Part shown: positions 8,537 through 22,053 of the stretch, piece after piece
Numbering within the stretch: position 1 is the first letter of the stretch
How the letters are laid out: every line of letters begins with the position of its first letter
Assembly (NCBI RefSeq): GCF_900114825.1
Contig: NZ_FOUI01000015.1
Coordinates: 19,077 to 83,076, forward strand
Length of the DNA: 64,000 nucleotides
Direction of reading: 5' to 3'
From: Halopseudomonas yangmingensis
GTDB lineage: Bacteria > Pseudomonadota > Gammaproteobacteria > Pseudomonadales > Pseudomonadaceae
Notes under the pieces: model-generated
The model's database searches: none
What the model was told of the DNA's origin: nothing
Seen by the model: only the letters and a program-made list of their open reading frames with translations
Position numbers and translations under genes: made by a program

Positions 8537-10456
8537 ATGGGCAAGATTATCGGTATCGACCTGGGAACCACCAACTCCTGCGTCGCCATCATGGAAAACG
8601 GCACTGCCAAGGTGATCGAGAACGCCGAAGGCGGTCGCACCACGCCGTCAATCGTGGCTTTCACCAACGACGGTGAAACCCTGGTTGGCCAGTCGGCCAA
8701 GCGCCAGTCGGTGACCAACCCGCACAACACCCTGTTTGCGGTGAAGCGTCTGATCGGTCGTCGTTTCGACGAGGATGTGGTGCAGAAGGACATCAAGCTG
8801 GTGCCCTACAAGATTCTCAAGGCCGACAATGGCGATGCCTGGGTCGAAGCCCGTGGCGAGAAGATGGCGCCGCCGCAGATCAGCGCCGAAGTGCTGAAGA
8901 AGATGAAGAAAACTGCCGAAGACTACCTCGGCGAGCCGGTTACCGAAGCCGTAATCACTGTGCCGGCCTACTTCAACGACAGTCAGCGCCAGGCGACCAA
9001 GGATGCCGGCCGGATTGCCGGTCTGGAAGTCAAGCGCATCATCAACGAGCCGACCGCTGCGGCACTGGCCTACGGCATGGACAAGGCGCGTGGCGACTCG
9101 ACCATCGTGGTCTATGACCTGGGTGGCGGTACCTTCGACGTGTCGGTGATCGAGATTGCCGAAGTGGATGGCGAGCACCAGTTCGAGGTGTTGGCGACCA
9201 ACGGTGACACCTTCCTCGGCGGTGAAGATTTCGACATGCGCCTGATCGACTATCTGGCCGATGAGTTCAAGAAGGAAAACGGCGTTGATCTGCACAATGA
9301 TCCGCTGGCCCTGCAGCGCCTGAAAGAGGCTGCCGAGAAGGCCAAGATCGAGCTGTCTTCGAGCACCCAGACCGATGTCAACCTGCCGTACATCACTGCA
9401 GACGCCTCGGGTCCCAAGCACCTGAACGTCAAGGTGACCCGTGCCAAGCTGGAGTCGCTGGTCGAGGATCTGGTCAAGCGCAGTCTGGAGCCGTGCCGCG
9501 TAGCCATGAAGGATGCCGGTCTGGACGTGTCGGCGATCAATGAAGTGATTCTGGTCGGTGGCCAGACCCGCATGCCGATGGTGCAGAAGGCGGTTACCGA
9601 GTTCTTCGGCAAGGAGCCGCGCAAGGACGTCAACCCGGACGAGGCAGTTGCCGTGGGCGCCGCCATCCAGGGTGCGGTACTGGCCGGTGACGTGAAGGAC
9701 GTGCTGCTGCTCGACGTGACCCCGCTGTCGCTGGGTATCGAGACCATGGGCGGTGTGATGACTGCACTGATCGAGAAGAACACCACCATTCCGACCAAAA
9801 AGTCGCAGGTGTTCTCCACTGCCGATGACAACCAGACAGCCGTTACCATTCACGTGCTGCAGGGTGAGCGCAAGCAGGCCGGGCAGAACAAGTCGCTGGG
9901 TCGCTTCGATCTGGCCGATATTCCGCCGGCGCCGCGCGGTGTGCCGCAGATCGAGGTTAGCTTCGATATCGACGCCAACGGTATCCTTAATGTGTCCGCC
10001 AAGGACAAGGCTACCGGCAAGCAGCAGTCGATCGTGATCAAGGCCTCTTCCGGTCTGAGCGACGAGGAAATCGAAAAGATGGTGCGTGATGCCGAGGCGA
10101 ATGCCGAGGAAGATCGCAAGTTCGAGGAGCTGGCGACTGCGCGTAATCAGGGTGACCAGCTGGTGCATGCCACCCGCAAGACCCTGAAGGAAGCAGGTGA
10201 CAAGGCGACTGATGCCGAGAAGTCTGCCATCGAGGCCGCCTTGAGCGACCTTGAAGTGGCCATCAAGGGTGACAGCAAGGACGATATCGAGGCGAAAATC
10301 AACGCCCTGTCCGAGGCGTCGGCACCGCTGGTGCAGAAGATGTACGCCGAGCAGGCGCAGGCTGCCCAGCCGGGTGAGGCGCAAGCGGATGCTGGTAGCG
10401 ACGGCGCGGATGATGTTGTCGATGCCGAGTTTGAAGAGGTCAAGGACAACAAGTAA
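8537..10456 (+). CDS. dnaK: Chaperone protein DnaK (Hsp70)
   Basis: ATP-driven Hsp70 chaperone, 639 residues. The N-terminal ATPase domain begins [16 protein letters not shown] (residues 2-17) and contains the phosphate-binding [13 protein letters not shown] and the adenosine-binding VGGQTRMP. The substrate-binding domain starts near residue 390 after the conserved linker [13 protein letters not shown], and the helical lid ends with the acidic tail [15 protein letters not shown] that recruits partners. GAGAGA precedes ATG 8537. It works with GrpE upstream and DnaJ downstream; in proteobacteria this trio also restrains RpoH, closing a feedback loop. Confidence 0.99.
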   Translation: MGKIIGIDLGTTNSCVAIMENGTAKVIENAEGGRTTPSIVAFTNDGETLVGQSAKRQSVTNPHNTLFAVKRLIGRRFDEDVVQKDIKLVPYKILKADNGDAWVEARGEKMAPPQISAEVLKKMKKTAEDYLGEPVTEAVITVPAYFNDSQRQATKDAGRIAGLEVKRIINEPTAAALAYGMDKARGDSTIVVYDLGGGTFDVSVIEIAEVDGEHQFEVLATNGDTFLGGEDFDMRLIDYLADEFKKENGVDLHNDPLALQRLKEAAEKAKIELSSSTQTDVNLPYITADASGPKHLNVKVTRAKLESLVEDLVKRSLEPCRVAMKDAGLDVSAINEVILVGGQTRMPMVQKAVTEFFGKEPRKDVNPDEAVAVGAAIQGAVLAGDVKDVLLLDVTPLSLGIETMGGVMTALIEKNTTIPTKKSQVFSTADDNQTAVTIHVLQGERKQAGQNKSLGRFDLADIPPAPRGVPQIEVSFDIDANGILNVSAKDKATGKQQSIVIKASSGLSDEEIEKMVRDAEANAEEDRKFEELATARNQGDQLVHATRKTLKEAGDKATDAEKSAIEAALSDLEVAIKGDSKDDIEAKINALSEASAPLVQKMYAEQAQAAQPGEAQADAGSDGADDVVDAEFEEVKDNK

Positions 10457-10493
10457 GGTCCCGGCCGCCTGGCGGCCCTGAAGCATGCAGCAC

Positions 10494-10522
10494 GGCAACG
10501 CGGGACTGGCTCCCGCGTTGCC
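10494..10522 (+). terminator. Strong hairpin between dnaK and dnaJ
   Basis: GGCAACGCGGGA-CTGGC-TCCCGCGTTGCC is a perfect 12-bp stem. It has no T run, so it may act as a partial terminator or mRNA stabiliser that sets the dnaJ level below dnaK. Confidence 0.5.
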
Positions 10523-10560
10523 GTTTGTGCTGCCCGAGCGTGGCAGAGGAATGATGAACG

Positions 10561-12515
<1,955 letters not shown>

Positions 12516-12530
12516 CCGGTGCGATCTGGA

Positions 12531-12567
12531 CCCACAAAAAAACCGGCCAGGCCGGTTTTTTTGTGGG
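12531..12567. terminator. Bidirectional rho-independent terminator
   Basis: A perfect 17-bp stem: CCCAC, a run of A, CCGGC, a loop of CAG, and the complementary GCCGG, run of T, GTGGG. It has A and T runs on both sides and sits between the convergent dapB and the following minus-strand gene, so it serves both. Confidence 0.92.
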
Positions 12568-12576
12568 TCAGGTTTG

Positions 12577-13353
12577 TCAGCCTTGGGCCAGACTCGACAC
12601 TCTGACTTGTTCGCGTGACAGTTCGTCAAGGATGCGGGTGTTGCGCTGCAGGTAGAAGGCCGCCATTGAGGGTACCCAGTCTTCGTAGTACTTCAGCAGA
12701 CGCGGACGAATAAAGTCGTATTGCTTGTCCAGGCGCTCGAGCCGGGCCTGAAGATCCGGGAACAGCTTGCGCAGTTCGCCGGCTCGTTCTGTGATGCGGT
12801 TGTCGAGCATGGTGAACATTCCATCCTCGTTGTCCATAAAGTAGACGCCAACCGAGCTGAACATGTTGTTCTGGTACAGCAGCAGAATCTGGCTGATTTC
12901 CAGGCTCTGGGCATGCAGGGTCAGTAGTTCGGCAGGAGCTCCTTCGGTCATTCCTGCATACTCGCTCTCAGCCATGCGATCCAGTTGGCCATGGATCTGC
13001 ATGATGCGGTTGACGGTAGACAGATTGAAGTGGGCTTCTTCTTCAGGCTGGCCTTCCAGTTCGCGGATGGTCAGCTGCAAATTGGCCTTGAGCGCGGACA
13101 GTTCGGCGGGCATGCCCAGTGTGCGCAGGGCGGCATCCATATTGGACAGCGCTTCGTTGTAGCGGATCCGGTTTTCTGGCTCGCGAATCTTTTCGTAAAG
13201 GTTGTTGTCGATCAGCAGGTAGGTGGCAGCGGTATAGCCCTGGCTGCGGAATTCGTGCATGGCCTGCAGTCGCTGCAGGTCAACGGCCTGCGCAACCAGT
13301 GGGGCGAAGCAGAAAAGTGCCAGCAGTATCAGGCGTGAAAGCTGTAGAGCCAT
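12577..13353 (-). CDS. Secreted helical protein of unknown function
   Basis: A 258-residue protein starting at ATG 13351-13353. Residues 1-23 form a clear signal peptide (MALQLSRLILLALFCFAPLVAQA), so the mature protein is probably periplasmic. The rest looks almost all helical and rich in Glu, Leu, Arg and Gln, with no cysteine in the mature part. I recognise no domain; a loose resemblance to four-helix sensor-type domains is only an impression. It is transcribed toward dapB and ends at the shared terminator. In the P. aeruginosa order I remember, dapB is followed directly by carA, so this gene is an addition here. Confidence 0.8.
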   Translation of the reverse strand: MALQLSRLILLALFCFAPLVAQAVDLQRLQAMHEFRSQGYTAATYLLIDNNLYEKIREPENRIRYNEALSNMDAALRTLGMPAELSALKANLQLTIRELEGQPEEEAHFNLSTVNRIMQIHGQLDRMAESEYAGMTEGAPAELLTLHAQSLEISQILLLYQNNMFSSVGVYFMDNEDGMFTMLDNRITERAGELRKLFPDLQARLERLDKQYDFIRPRLLKYYEDWVPSMAAFYLQRNTRILDELSREQVRVSSLAQG

Positions 13354-13680
13354 GTTCGTTTCCCCAATCCTTAGCGTTTCTTGTTGTTTTGGCATCGCTG
13401 CCATGTGCGCCGGCAAGGCTGTTCTGTGCGCATGGTCGACGCCATGAGGCGTTGTACCACAGATGAAGATGTGATGAAACACGCAGGTCGGGGGGTACGT
13501 CTGACCGCAGACGCGTTGGTGCTGGAAATTTCTTGCGTTGATCGGTAGACTATCGAGCTGATCTGTCTATCCAGCGCGTAATTGACAATGCCTTGCAGCG
13601 GGATGTGGTGCCTGACACCCCATTCCCGCTTTTGTGCAGCCCGAGTTTTGTCAGCAGCGCCAGCACAATCGGAGGTTTTC
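13354..13680. other. Intergenic region with the carA leader
   Basis: 327 bases without a supported gene between two divergent transcripts. It must hold promoters for both sides. A TTGACA occurs at 13582 but no convincing -10 box follows. The last bases give the strong ribosome-binding site CGGAGG for the TTG-started carA. I cannot identify ArgR or pyrimidine-control sites by eye. Confidence 0.5.
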
Positions 13681-14817
13681 TTGTCCAAGCCAGCTCTTCT
13701 AGTCCTCGCCGACGGCAGCGTGTTTCGCGGTGAGGCCATCGGTGCCGACGGCCATAGCGTCGGCGAGGTCGTGTTCAATACGGCCATGACCGGTTATCAG
13801 GAAATACTTACCGACCCCTCTTATTCCCGCCAGATCGTCACCCTGACCTACCCGCACATCGGCAACACCGGCGTCACCCCCGAGGATGTCGAGTCGGATC
13901 GCGTGCATGCCGCCGGTCTGGTGATTCGCGATCTGCCCTTGCTGGCCAGTAGCTGGCGTTTCAAGCAGACCCTGCCGGAGTACCTGAAGGACAATGGGGT
14001 GGTGGCGATTGCCGGTATCGATACCCGTCGGCTGACCCGCATCCTGCGTGAAAAGGGTTCGCAGAACGGCTGCATCATGGCCGGTGATGACCTCAGCGAG
14101 GAGCGTGCGCTTGAGCTGGCGCGCAGCTTCCCCGGACTGAAGGGCATGGATCTGGCCAGGGAGGTTACAGTCAAGGCACCCTATAAATGGCGCTCCAGCG
14201 TCTGGGAGCTGGCCAGTGACAGCCATCCGGAACGCACGGCTGCCGAGCTGCCCTACCATGTGGTGGCCTATGACTACGGGGTAAAGACCAACATCCTGCG
14301 CATGCTGGTGGCGCGCGGTTGTCGCCTGACTGTGGTGCCGGCACAGACCCCGGCCAGCGAGGTGCTGGCGCTGAACCCGGACGGTGTGTTCCTGTCCAAC
14401 GGCCCTGGTGATCCGGAGCCTTGTGACTACGCGATTACGGCCATCCGCGAGATCCTCGACACCGCTATCCCGGTGTTTGGTATCTGCCTGGGCCATCAGT
14501 TGCTGGCGCTGGCCTCCGGGGCGAAGACGGTGAAGATGGGCCATGGCCACCACGGCGCCAACCACCCGGTTCAGGATCTGGACAGCGGGGTGGTGATGAT
14601 CACCAGTCAGAACCATGGCTTTGCCGTGGATGAGGACAGCCTGCCGGACTGCCTGCGCGCTACCCACAAGTCGCTGTTCGACGGCACCCTGCAGGGTATT
14701 GAACGCACCGACAAACAGGCTTTCAGCTTCCAGGGTCACCCCGAAGCCAGTCCCGGCCCGCACGATGTTGCGCCGCTGTTCGACCGTTTCATCGAGGCCA
14801 TGGCCACGCGCCGCTGA
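13681..14817 (+). CDS. carA: Carbamoyl-phosphate synthase small (glutaminase) subunit
   Basis: Hydrolyses glutamine and channels ammonia to CarB to form carbamoyl phosphate for arginine and pyrimidines. The start is TTG 13681: it is preceded by GGAGG at good spacing and gives the family N-terminus [24 protein letters not shown]. The ATG further upstream lacks this support. 378 residues. The glutaminase nucleophile Cys269 lies in VFGICLGHQ; the rest of the triad is in [11 protein letters not shown]. carB follows after 24 bases. Confidence 0.97.
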   Translation: MSKPALLVLADGSVFRGEAIGADGHSVGEVVFNTAMTGYQEILTDPSYSRQIVTLTYPHIGNTGVTPEDVESDRVHAAGLVIRDLPLLASSWRFKQTLPEYLKDNGVVAIAGIDTRRLTRILREKGSQNGCIMAGDDLSEERALELARSFPGLKGMDLAREVTVKAPYKWRSSVWELASDSHPERTAAELPYHVVAYDYGVKTNILRMLVARGCRLTVVPAQTPASEVLALNPDGVFLSNGPGDPEPCDYAITAIREILDTAIPVFGICLGHQLLALASGAKTVKMGHGHHGANHPVQDLDSGVVMITSQNHGFAVDEDSLPDCLRATHKSLFDGTLQGIERTDKQAFSFQGHPEASPGPHDVAPLFDRFIEAMATRR

Positions 14818-14841
14818 GCATCCAAGGATTTGTAGACGACC

Positions 14842-17800
14842 ATGCCAAAACGTACAGACATTCAAAGCATTCTGATCCTCGGCGCCGGCCCCATCGTTAT
14901 CGGCCAGGCCTGCGAGTTTGACTATTCCGGTGCCCAGGCCTGCAAGGCGCTGAAGGAAGAGGGGTTCCGGGTGATTCTGGTGAACTCCAACCCGGCCACC
15001 ATCATGACCGACCCGGCGATGGCCGATGCCACCTACATCGAGCCGATCAAATGGCAGACGGTGGAGAAGATTATCGAGAAGGAGCGCCCGGATGCGGTGC
15101 TGCCGACCATGGGCGGGCAGACCGCGCTGAACTGCGCGCTGGATCTGGAAAAGCACGGCGTCCTGGAAAAGTACGGCGTCGAGATGATCGGTGCCAACGC
15201 CGACACCATCGACAAGGCCGAGGATCGCTCGCGCTTTGACAAGGCGATGAAGTCCATCGGCCTTGAGTGTCCGCGCTCGGGTATCGCGCACAACATGGAA
15301 GAGGCCTACGGTGTACTGGATCAGCTCGGCTTCCCCTGCATCATCCGCCCGTCCTTCACCATGGGTGGCACTGGTGGCGGTATCGCCTACAACCGTGAAG
15401 AGTTCGAGGAAATCTGCAACCGCGGTCTGGACCTGTCGCCGACCAAGGAGCTGCTGATCGACGAGTCGCTGATCGGCTGGAAGGAATACGAGATGGAGGT
15501 GGTCCGTGACAAGAAGGACAACTGCATCATCGTCTGCTCGATCGAGAACTTCGATCCGATGGGCGTGCACACCGGTGACTCGATCACCGTGGCGCCGGCA
15601 CAGACCCTGACCGACAAGGAATACCAGATCATGCGTAACGCCTCGCTGGCGGTACTGCGTGAGATCGGTGTGGAAACCGGCGGCTCCAACGTGCAGTTCG
15701 GCATCTGCCCGGATACCGGGCGCATGGTGGTGATCGAGATGAACCCGCGGGTATCGCGTTCCTCGGCGCTGGCCTCCAAGGCCACTGGCTTCCCGATTGC
15801 CAAGATCGCTGCCAAGCTGGCGGTCGGCTATACCCTCGACGAACTGCAGAACGACATCACCGGCGGCCGCACGCCGGCCTCCTTCGAGCCGGCGATCGAC
15901 TACGTGGTGACCAAGATCCCGCGTTTCGCCTTCGAGAAGTTCCCCAATGCCGATGCCCGCCTGACCACCCAGATGAAGTCGGTGGGCGAGGTGATGGCCA
16001 TCGGGCGTACCTTCCAGGAATCCATGCACAAGGCCCTGCGTGGTCTGGAAGTGGGTGTTTGCGGTCTGGATCCCAAGGTTGATCCGGCCAACAGCGAGGC
16101 GCGTACCGAGGTGGTGCGAGAGCTGACGGTGCCGGGTGCCGAGCGTATCTGGTTTGTCGCCGATGCCTTCCGAATCGGCATGAGCCGTGATGAAGTCTTT
16201 GCCCTGACCAAGATCGACCCCTGGTTCCTGGTGCAGATCGAGGATCTGGTGAGTGAGGAAGAGCAGGTCAAGAGCCTGGGTCTGGCCGATCTGGATCAGG
16301 CGCTGATGTTCCGCCTGAAGCGCAAGGGTTTCTCCGATGCGCGTCTGGCCGAACTGCTGGCAGTGACTGAAAAGAGCCTGCGCAGCCACCGGCAGAAACT
16401 CAAGATACACCCGGTATACAAGCGGGTAGATACCTGCGCCGCCGAGTTTGCCACCGATACGGCCTATATGTACTCGACCTATGAGGAAGAGTGCGAGGCC
16501 AATCCCAGCGGCCGCGAGAAGATCATGGTGCTGGGTGGTGGCCCGAACCGCATCGGCCAGGGTATTGAATTCGACTACTGCTGTGTACACGCGGCACTGG
16601 CGATGCGCGAAGACGGTTATGAAACCATTATGGTCAATTGCAACCCGGAAACCGTTTCCACCGACTACGACACCTCCGATCGTCTGTATTTCGAGCCGGT
16701 AACTTTGGAAGACGTGCTGGAGATTGTCCGCGTCGAACAGCCCAAGGGTGTGATCGTGCAGTATGGCGGCCAAACCCCGCTGAAGCTGGCGCGGGCGCTG
16801 GAAGAGGCCGGGGTGCCGATCATCGGTACCAGTCCCGAGGCGATTGACCGTGCCGAGGACCGTGAGCGTTTCCAGCAGATGGTTGAGCGACTGAATCTGC
16901 TGCAGCCGCCGAATGCCACCGCGCGCAGCGAGGATCAGGCCATCGCCCTGTCGAAGACCATTGGTTATCCGCTGGTGGTGCGCCCGTCCTATGTACTCGG
17001 TGGCCGGGCCATGGAGATCGTCTACCAGGAAGACGAGCTGCGCCGTTACATGCGTGAGGCGGTCAAGGTGTCCAACGACAGCCCGGTACTGCTCGATCAC
17101 TTCCTCAATTGCGCCATCGAGGTGGATATCGACGCGGTGTCCGATGGCACCGACGTGGTGATCGGCGCGATCATGCAGCACATCGAGCAGGCCGGCGTGC
17201 ACTCGGGTGACTCGGCCTGCTCGTTGCCACCCTATTCGCTGCCGGCGGTAATCCAGGACCAGATCCGCGAGCAGGTGCGCAAGATGGCGCTGGAGCTCGG
17301 CGTGGTCGGTCTGATGAACGTACAGATGGCGGTGCAGGGCGAAACCATCTATGTCATCGAAGTGAACCCGCGCGCCTCGCGGACTGTGCCCTTCGTATCC
17401 AAGTGCATCGGTCAGTCGCTGGCGAAGATCGCCGCCCGGGTGATGGCCGGCAAAACCCTCAAGGAGCTGGGCTTTACCGAGGAAGTGGTGCCGCCGTATT
17501 TCAGCGTCAAGGAGGCGGTGTTCCCGTTCGCCAAGTTCCCCGGCGTCGATCCGATCCTTGGCCCGGAGATGAAATCCACCGGTGAGGTGATGGGCGTTGG
17601 CGACAGCTTTGCCGAGGCCTTTGCCAAGTCGCAGGTGGGCGCCAACGAGATACTGCCGAACGGCGGCTGTGCCTTCCTCAGTGTGCGTGAGGATGACAAG
17701 CCGCATGCTGCCGAGCTGGCCCGCCAGCTGGTCGAGCTGGGCTTCGAGGTGGTCGCTACCAGCGGTACTGCAGCGGTTATCGAGGCGGCCGGCATAGCCG

Positions 17801-18057
17801 TGCGCCGGGTCAACAAGGTAACCGAGGGGCGTCCGCATATCGTCGACATGATCAAGAACGATCAGGTCAGCCTGGTGATCAACACCACCGAAGGCCGCCA
17901 GTCGATTGCCGACTCCTATTCGATCCGTCGCAGTGCGCTGCAGCACAAAGTCTATTCGACCACCACCCTGGCCGGTGGCCAGGCGGTGTGCATGGCACTG
18001 AAATTCGGCCCGGAGAAGACAGTACGTCGCCTCCAGGATCTGCACGCAGGTATCTGA
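14842..18057 (+). CDS. carB: Carbamoyl-phosphate synthase large subunit
   Basis: Synthesises carbamoyl phosphate from bicarbonate, ammonia and two ATP. 1071 residues with two homologous ATP-grasp halves: the first opens [22 protein letters not shown], the second [22 protein letters not shown]. The C-terminal MGS-like regulatory domain (about 935-1071) carries [19 protein letters not shown], where ornithine and UMP act in relatives. The open frame on the opposite strand across the whole gene is a codon-bias shadow. Its stop codon is one base away from the greA start. Confidence 0.99.
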   Translation: MPKRTDIQSILILGAGPIVIGQACEFDYSGAQACKALKEEGFRVILVNSNPATIMTDPAMADATYIEPIKWQTVEKIIEKERPDAVLPTMGGQTALNCALDLEKHGVLEKYGVEMIGANADTIDKAEDRSRFDKAMKSIGLECPRSGIAHNMEEAYGVLDQLGFPCIIRPSFTMGGTGGGIAYNREEFEEICNRGLDLSPTKELLIDESLIGWKEYEMEVVRDKKDNCIIVCSIENFDPMGVHTGDSITVAPAQTLTDKEYQIMRNASLAVLREIGVETGGSNVQFGICPDTGRMVVIEMNPRVSRSSALASKATGFPIAKIAAKLAVGYTLDELQNDITGGRTPASFEPAIDYVVTKIPRFAFEKFPNADARLTTQMKSVGEVMAIGRTFQESMHKALRGLEVGVCGLDPKVDPANSEARTEVVRELTVPGAERIWFVADAFRIGMSRDEVFALTKIDPWFLVQIEDLVSEEEQVKSLGLADLDQALMFRLKRKGFSDARLAELLAVTEKSLRSHRQKLKIHPVYKRVDTCAAEFATDTAYMYSTYEEECEANPSGREKIMVLGGGPNRIGQGIEFDYCCVHAALAMREDGYETIMVNCNPETVSTDYDTSDRLYFEPVTLEDVLEIVRVEQPKGVIVQYGGQTPLKLARALEEAGVPIIGTSPEAIDRAEDRERFQQMVERLNLLQPPNATARSEDQAIALSKTIGYPLVVRPSYVLGGRAMEIVYQEDELRRYMREAVKVSNDSPVLLDHFLNCAIEVDIDAVSDGTDVVIGAIMQHIEQAGVHSGDSACSLPPYSLPAVIQDQIREQVRKMALELGVVGLMNVQMAVQGETIYVIEVNPRASRTVPFVSKCIGQSLAKIAARVMAGKTLKELGFTEEVVPPYFSVKEAVFPFAKFPGVDPILGPEMKSTGEVMGVGDSFAEAFAKSQVGANEILPNGGCAFLSVREDDKPHAAELARQLVELGFEVVATSGTAAVIEAAGIAVRRVNKVTEGRPHIVDMIKNDQVSLVINTTEGRQSIADSYSIRRSALQHKVYSTTTLAGGQAVCMALKFGPEKTVRRLQDLHAGI

Positions 18058-18058
18058 G

Positions 18059-18532
18059 ATGAAGTATCCAATGACCAAACAGGGCGCCGAAGCCCTGGAA
18101 GTAGAGCTGAAGCACCTGAAAAGTGTGGTACGCCCGCAGCTTAGCCAGTCAATTGCCGAGGCGCGTGAGCTGGGTGACCTGAAGGAGAACGCTGAATACC
18201 ATGCGGCGCGTGAGCAGCAGGGCATGGTCGAGGCGCGGATCAGGGATATCGAAGGTCGCCTGGGTAACGCCCAGGTGATCGACGTGACCAGCATTCCGGC
18301 CACCGGCAAGGTGATTTTCGGCACCACAGTGACCATCGCCAACGTGGATACCGACGAGGAAGTGGTGTACCAGATCGTTGGTGAAGACGAGGCTGATATC
18401 AAGCAGGGCAAACTGTCGGTTACTTCACCGATTGCCCGTGCGCTGATCGGCAAGCACGAGGGCGATGTCGCTGCGGTGCAGACTCCGAGCGGTGTGGTCG
18501 AGTATGAAGTTGTCGAGGTACAACACCTGTGA
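18059..18532 (+). CDS. greA: Transcript cleavage factor GreA
   Basis: Enters the RNA polymerase secondary channel and stimulates cleavage of backtracked RNA. 157 residues. The N-terminal coiled coil contains [20 protein letters not shown], with the acidic tip residues that coordinate the catalytic metal; the C-terminal FKBP-like domain contains [21 protein letters not shown]. The ATG is one base after the carB stop, so translation is probably coupled. Its stop overlaps the next start. Confidence 0.98.
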   Translation: MKYPMTKQGAEALEVELKHLKSVVRPQLSQSIAEARELGDLKENAEYHAAREQQGMVEARIRDIEGRLGNAQVIDVTSIPATGKVIFGTTVTIANVDTDEEVVYQIVGEDEADIKQGKLSVTSPIARALIGKHEGDVAAVQTPSGVVEYEVVEVQHL

Positions 18533-18945
18533 CCACGGCCGGCAGCAATCTGCGCGGAGGGCGAATCGCCTGGCAACTGGCGCAGACCCTGTGGGTCGGT
18601 GGTGTCTGGGTATTGCACTTCGTGTTGCTGCCGGCGCTGGAGCGTTTCGGGCTGGCGCCCTTGCTGATCGAGGAGATCGGCAGCTTCATGTATCCGCTAC
18701 TGGTGGGTTTTGCGGCTGTTTGTGCGCTGTTGCAGGGGCTGGTACTGCTGAGTGCGCTAGGCCGGCGCTGGTGGCAGGATCTGCGTGGGCAGTTGCTGGT
18801 GCTGGTGCTGGTCAGTGCCGGCTCGTTCTTTCTGGCCGGGTTCTGGAAGGACGGCCTGTACTGGCAGATGTTCTGCTTTCTGGTGCTGGCTTTTGCCGGT
18901 CTGGTGCTGGTGCTGCAGCCGCGCCCGGATGAGCGCGGCAACTGA
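18529..18945 (+). CDS. DUF4149 membrane protein
   Basis: Inner-membrane protein of 138 residues with about four hydrophobic helices (near 12-35, 50-75, 83-103 and 110-128). The layout fits the DUF4149 family found next to greA in pseudomonads; no function is known. It starts with GTG 18529, overlapping the greA stop by four bases, so it is translationally coupled. No catalytic motif is visible. Confidence 0.82.
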   Translation: MTTAGSNLRGGRIAWQLAQTLWVGGVWVLHFVLLPALERFGLAPLLIEEIGSFMYPLLVGFAAVCALLQGLVLLSALGRRWWQDLRGQLLVLVLVSAGSFFLAGFWKDGLYWQMFCFLVLAFAGLVLVLQPRPDERGN

Positions 18946-18951
18946 GTCGCT

Positions 18952-19266
18952 TCAGAGGGTTTTGAAGCGGATCAGGTTGGACAGCTGCGGATTGGGCTGC
19001 TTGCTGCGACGCAGCAGGATCGCCATCTTGCCGATCACCTGCACCAATTCGGCGCCGCTGGCCTGGCAAATCTGGGTGATCAATGCCTGCTTGGCGTCGC
19101 GGTCGGCAACGCTGAGGCGGATCTTGATCAGTTCGTGATCGTTCAGCGCACGCTCCAGTTCCGCCAGCACGCCTTCACTGGCGCCCTGTTCACTGACGAT
19201 GACCACCGGCTTGAGATGATGGCCGATGCGCTTAAGGTCTTTCTTCTGTGCCGAGCTGAGCGCCAT
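18952..19266 (-). CDS. yhbY: Ribosome-assembly RNA-binding protein YhbY
   Basis: CRM-domain RNA-binding protein of 104 residues associated with pre-50S particles. The family start LSSAQKKDLKRIGHHLKPVVIVSEQGAS and the ELIKIRLSVAD and QVIGKMAILLRRS segments are clear; the latter holds the GxxxxLYR-like RNA-binding loop. ATG 19264-19266 was chosen over the longer upstream frame, which overlaps the divergent rlmE leader. Convergent with the DUF4149 gene, only six bases apart. Confidence 0.93.
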   Translation of the reverse strand: MALSSAQKKDLKRIGHHLKPVVIVSEQGASEGVLAELERALNDHELIKIRLSVADRDAKQALITQICQASGAELVQVIGKMAILLRRSKQPNPQLSNLIRFKTL

Positions 19267-19345
19267 AATGTTTCTGCTGCTTTCCCATGAATGAGTGAAA
19301 GTGCCAAGTATAACCGGCGGAGCGATCCGCTGCATGAGGTATTCC

Positions 19346-19981
19346 GTGGCTCGATCCAAGACCAGCAAGGGCTGGCTGAAAGAACATTTCGACGACCCCT
19401 ACGTCAAGAAGGCGCAAAAGGACGGTTACCGTTCGCGTGCCAGCTACAAGCTGCTGGAGATCCAGGAGAAGGATCGCCTGCTACGGCCCGGTATGACCGT
19501 GCTGGATCTGGGGGCGGCGCCGGGCGGCTGGTCGCAGGTGGCCAGTCGGGTGCTGGGCGAAAAGGGGCGGTTGATCGCTTCCGATATATTGCCAATGGAC
19601 AGCATTCCGGATGTGACCTTTATTCAGGGTGATTTCACCGAGGATCAGGTGTTCGAGGAGATCCTCAAGGCTATTGGCGATCAGCCGGTAGACCTTGTGA
19701 TTTCCGATATGGCCCCCAATATGAGTGGTACGCCAGCGGTTGACCAGCCGCGCGCCATGTACCTGTGCGAGCTGGCACTGGATATGGCGACACGAGTGCT
19801 GCGCCCTGGTGGTGATTTTCTGATCAAGGTGTTTCATGGCGAAGGCTTTGACGATTATTACCGGCAGATCCGTGAGCAGTTCGACAAACTGCTGACCCGC
19901 AAACCCGGTGCCTCGCGTGACCGCTCGCGGGAAACCTATCTGCTGGCGCGCGGCTTCAAGGGCGAGCGTCCGCAGGACTGA
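19346..19981 (+). CDS. rlmE: 23S rRNA 2'-O-methyltransferase RlmE (FtsJ)
   Basis: Methylates U2552 (E. coli numbering) in the 23S rRNA A-loop using S-adenosylmethionine. The start is GTG 19346, preceded by GAGGT and giving the family start [15 protein letters not shown]; 211 residues. The SAM-binding motif [12 protein letters not shown] and the catalytic K-D-K-E tetrad regions ([34 protein letters not shown]) are all present. It is followed by ftsH, the usual pairing; both are heat-shock genes in E. coli. Confidence 0.97.
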   Translation: MARSKTSKGWLKEHFDDPYVKKAQKDGYRSRASYKLLEIQEKDRLLRPGMTVLDLGAAPGGWSQVASRVLGEKGRLIASDILPMDSIPDVTFIQGDFTEDQVFEEILKAIGDQPVDLVISDMAPNMSGTPAVDQPRAMYLCELALDMATRVLRPGGDFLIKVFHGEGFDDYYRQIREQFDKLLTRKPGASRDRSRETYLLARGFKGERPQD

Positions 19982-20105
19982 ATACACAGGGCGTTACACA
20001 GGCCTTTCTGCCGGACGGTGGCGAACTGGTGTAAGGTAGGCCTGTCTCAGTATGGATAGAATCATGAACGTGCGTGCCCCGGCGGCGTGACAAGAGGGTT
20101 GTGAA

Positions 20106-22049
20106 TTGAACGACATGGCGAAGAACCTCATTCTGTGGTTAATCATTGCTGCGGTATTGGTGGCAGTGATGAACAACTTCAGCAGCACGCCCGAAGCGCG
20201 TGCGCTGAACTACACGGAATTTCTTGAACTGGTCAAGGATCGCCAGGTCGAGCGGGTAACCGTGGATGGCTTCATCATCAACGGCAAGCGCCGCGACGGC
20301 AGCGAGTTCAAGACAGTGCGTCCGGCAATCCAGGACAGCGGCCTGATTGGTGACCTGCTCGACAATAATGTGATTGTCGAAGGCAAGCAGCCGGAGCAGC
20401 AGAGCATATGGACCCAGTTGCTGATTGCCAGTTTCCCGATCCTGATCATCATTGCCCTGTTCATGTTCTTTATGCGCCAGATGCAGGGTGGTGCGGGCGG
20501 TAAGGGCGGGCCGATGAGCTTCGGCAAGAGCAAGGCGCGCATGCTGTCGGAAGATCAGGTCAAGACAACCTTTGCCGACGTTGCTGGCTGTGATGAGGCC
20601 AAGGAAGAGGTTAGCGAACTGGTCGAGTTCCTGCGTGATCCCGGCAAGTTCCAGCGTCTTGGTGGTCATATTCCCCGTGGCGTGCTGATGGTTGGGCAGC
20701 CGGGGACCGGCAAGACCTTGCTGGCCAAGGCAGTGGCTGGCGAAGCCAAGGTGCCGTTCTTCACCATTTCCGGTTCCGATTTTGTCGAGATGTTCGTCGG
20801 TGTCGGTGCCAGTCGTGTGCGTGACATGTTTGATCAGGCCAAGAAACATGCGCCCTGTATCATCTTTATCGACGAGATTGATGCCGTCGGTCGTCATCGT
20901 GGTTCGGGCATGGGCGGCGGTCATGACGAGCGCGAACAGACCCTCAACCAGTTGTTGGTAGAGATGGACGGTTTCGAGCCGAATGACGGCATTATCGTGG
21001 TGGCAGCCACCAACCGCCCTGATGTGCTGGATCCTGCGTTGCTGCGCCCCGGTCGATTTGACCGTCAGGTGGTTGTGGGGCTGCCGGATATCCGTGGTCG
21101 CGAGCAAATTCTCAAGGTGCATATGCGCAAGGTGCCGCTGGGCGATGACGTCAAGCCCGCCAATATTGCCCGTGGCACGCCCGGTTTCTCCGGTGCCGAT
21201 CTGGCCAACCTGGTCAACGAAGCCTCACTGTTTGCCGCCCGCGCCAACAAGCGTCTGGTGGAGATGAAGGAGTTCGAGCTGGCCAAGGACAAGATCATGA
21301 TGGGCGCCGAGCGCAAGTCGATGGTCATGTCGGACAAGGAAAAGCTGAATACCGCCTATCATGAGTCCGGTCACGCGATTGTCGGTCGCCTGATGCCCGA
21401 GCATGACCCTGTCTACAAGGTCTCGATCATCCCCCGTGGCCGTGCTTTGGGCGTGACCATGTTCCTGCCCGAGGAAGATCGCTACAGCCTTTCCAAGCGC
21501 GCCCTGGAGAGCCAGATATGCTCGCTGTTCGGTGGTCGTATTGCCGAGGAAATGACCCTGGGCTTCGACGGCGTCACTACCGGCGCATCCAACGACATCA
21601 TGCGTGCTACCCAGTTGGCCAAGAACATGGTGACCAAATGGGGGCTGTCCGAGAAGCTGGGCCCGCTGTTGTATGCCGAAGACGAGGATCAGGGTTACCT
21701 GGGCCGTATGGGCGGTAGTGGTGGTTCGAATGTCTCCGGCGAAACCGCCAAGGCGATTGACCAGGAAGTGCGCCGGATTATCGACGAGTGTTACGACACA
21801 GCGAAGAAAATTCTGCACGACAATCGGGACAAGATGGATCTGATGGCTGAAGCACTGATGAAGTACGAAACCATCGACGCCGATCAGATCGACGACATCA
21901 TGGATGGGCGCGCTCCACGTGAGCCCAAGGACTGGTCAGGTGATGACAAGGCTGGTCCTGGCGCGGTGAGTAGTGAAGACTCAAGTGTGGATGATGGTGC
22001 TGCGGATAGCGATCCGGGCGGCATCGGCGGGCCAGCCGGCGAGCACTGA
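20106..22049 (+). CDS. ftsH: ATP-dependent zinc metalloprotease FtsH
   Basis: Membrane-anchored AAA+ protease that removes damaged membrane proteins and regulators such as RpoH and LpxC in E. coli. Two N-terminal transmembrane helices flank a periplasmic domain; the AAA module and the zinc site HESGH (about residue 419) follow. The Walker A reads GQPGTGKT (about 196), where most relatives have GPPGTGKT. TTG 20106 is favoured because AAGAGGG lies seven bases upstream; ATG 20115 (MAKNLILWL) is the alternative. 647 residues. The tail ends [10 protein letters not shown], as in pseudomonads. Confidence 0.97.
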   Translation: MNDMAKNLILWLIIAAVLVAVMNNFSSTPEARALNYTEFLELVKDRQVERVTVDGFIINGKRRDGSEFKTVRPAIQDSGLIGDLLDNNVIVEGKQPEQQSIWTQLLIASFPILIIIALFMFFMRQMQGGAGGKGGPMSFGKSKARMLSEDQVKTTFADVAGCDEAKEEVSELVEFLRDPGKFQRLGGHIPRGVLMVGQPGTGKTLLAKAVAGEAKVPFFTISGSDFVEMFVGVGASRVRDMFDQAKKHAPCIIFIDEIDAVGRHRGSGMGGGHDEREQTLNQLLVEMDGFEPNDGIIVVAATNRPDVLDPALLRPGRFDRQVVVGLPDIRGREQILKVHMRKVPLGDDVKPANIARGTPGFSGADLANLVNEASLFAARANKRLVEMKEFELAKDKIMMGAERKSMVMSDKEKLNTAYHESGHAIVGRLMPEHDPVYKVSIIPRGRALGVTMFLPEEDRYSLSKRALESQICSLFGGRIAEEMTLGFDGVTTGASNDIMRATQLAKNMVTKWGLSEKLGPLLYAEDEDQGYLGRMGGSGGSNVSGETAKAIDQEVRRIIDECYDTAKKILHDNRDKMDLMAEALMKYETIDADQIDDIMDGRAPREPKDWSGDDKAGPGAVSSEDSSVDDGAADSDPGGIGGPAGEH

Positions 22050-22053
22050 GTCA

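Noticed and set aside
13699..18618. Very long open frame (about 1640 codons) antisense to carA-carB-greA
   Set aside because: It mirrors the codon periodicity of carAB in a GC-rich genome, has low-complexity His/Arg/Gly composition and no domain. It is a shadow of the real genes.
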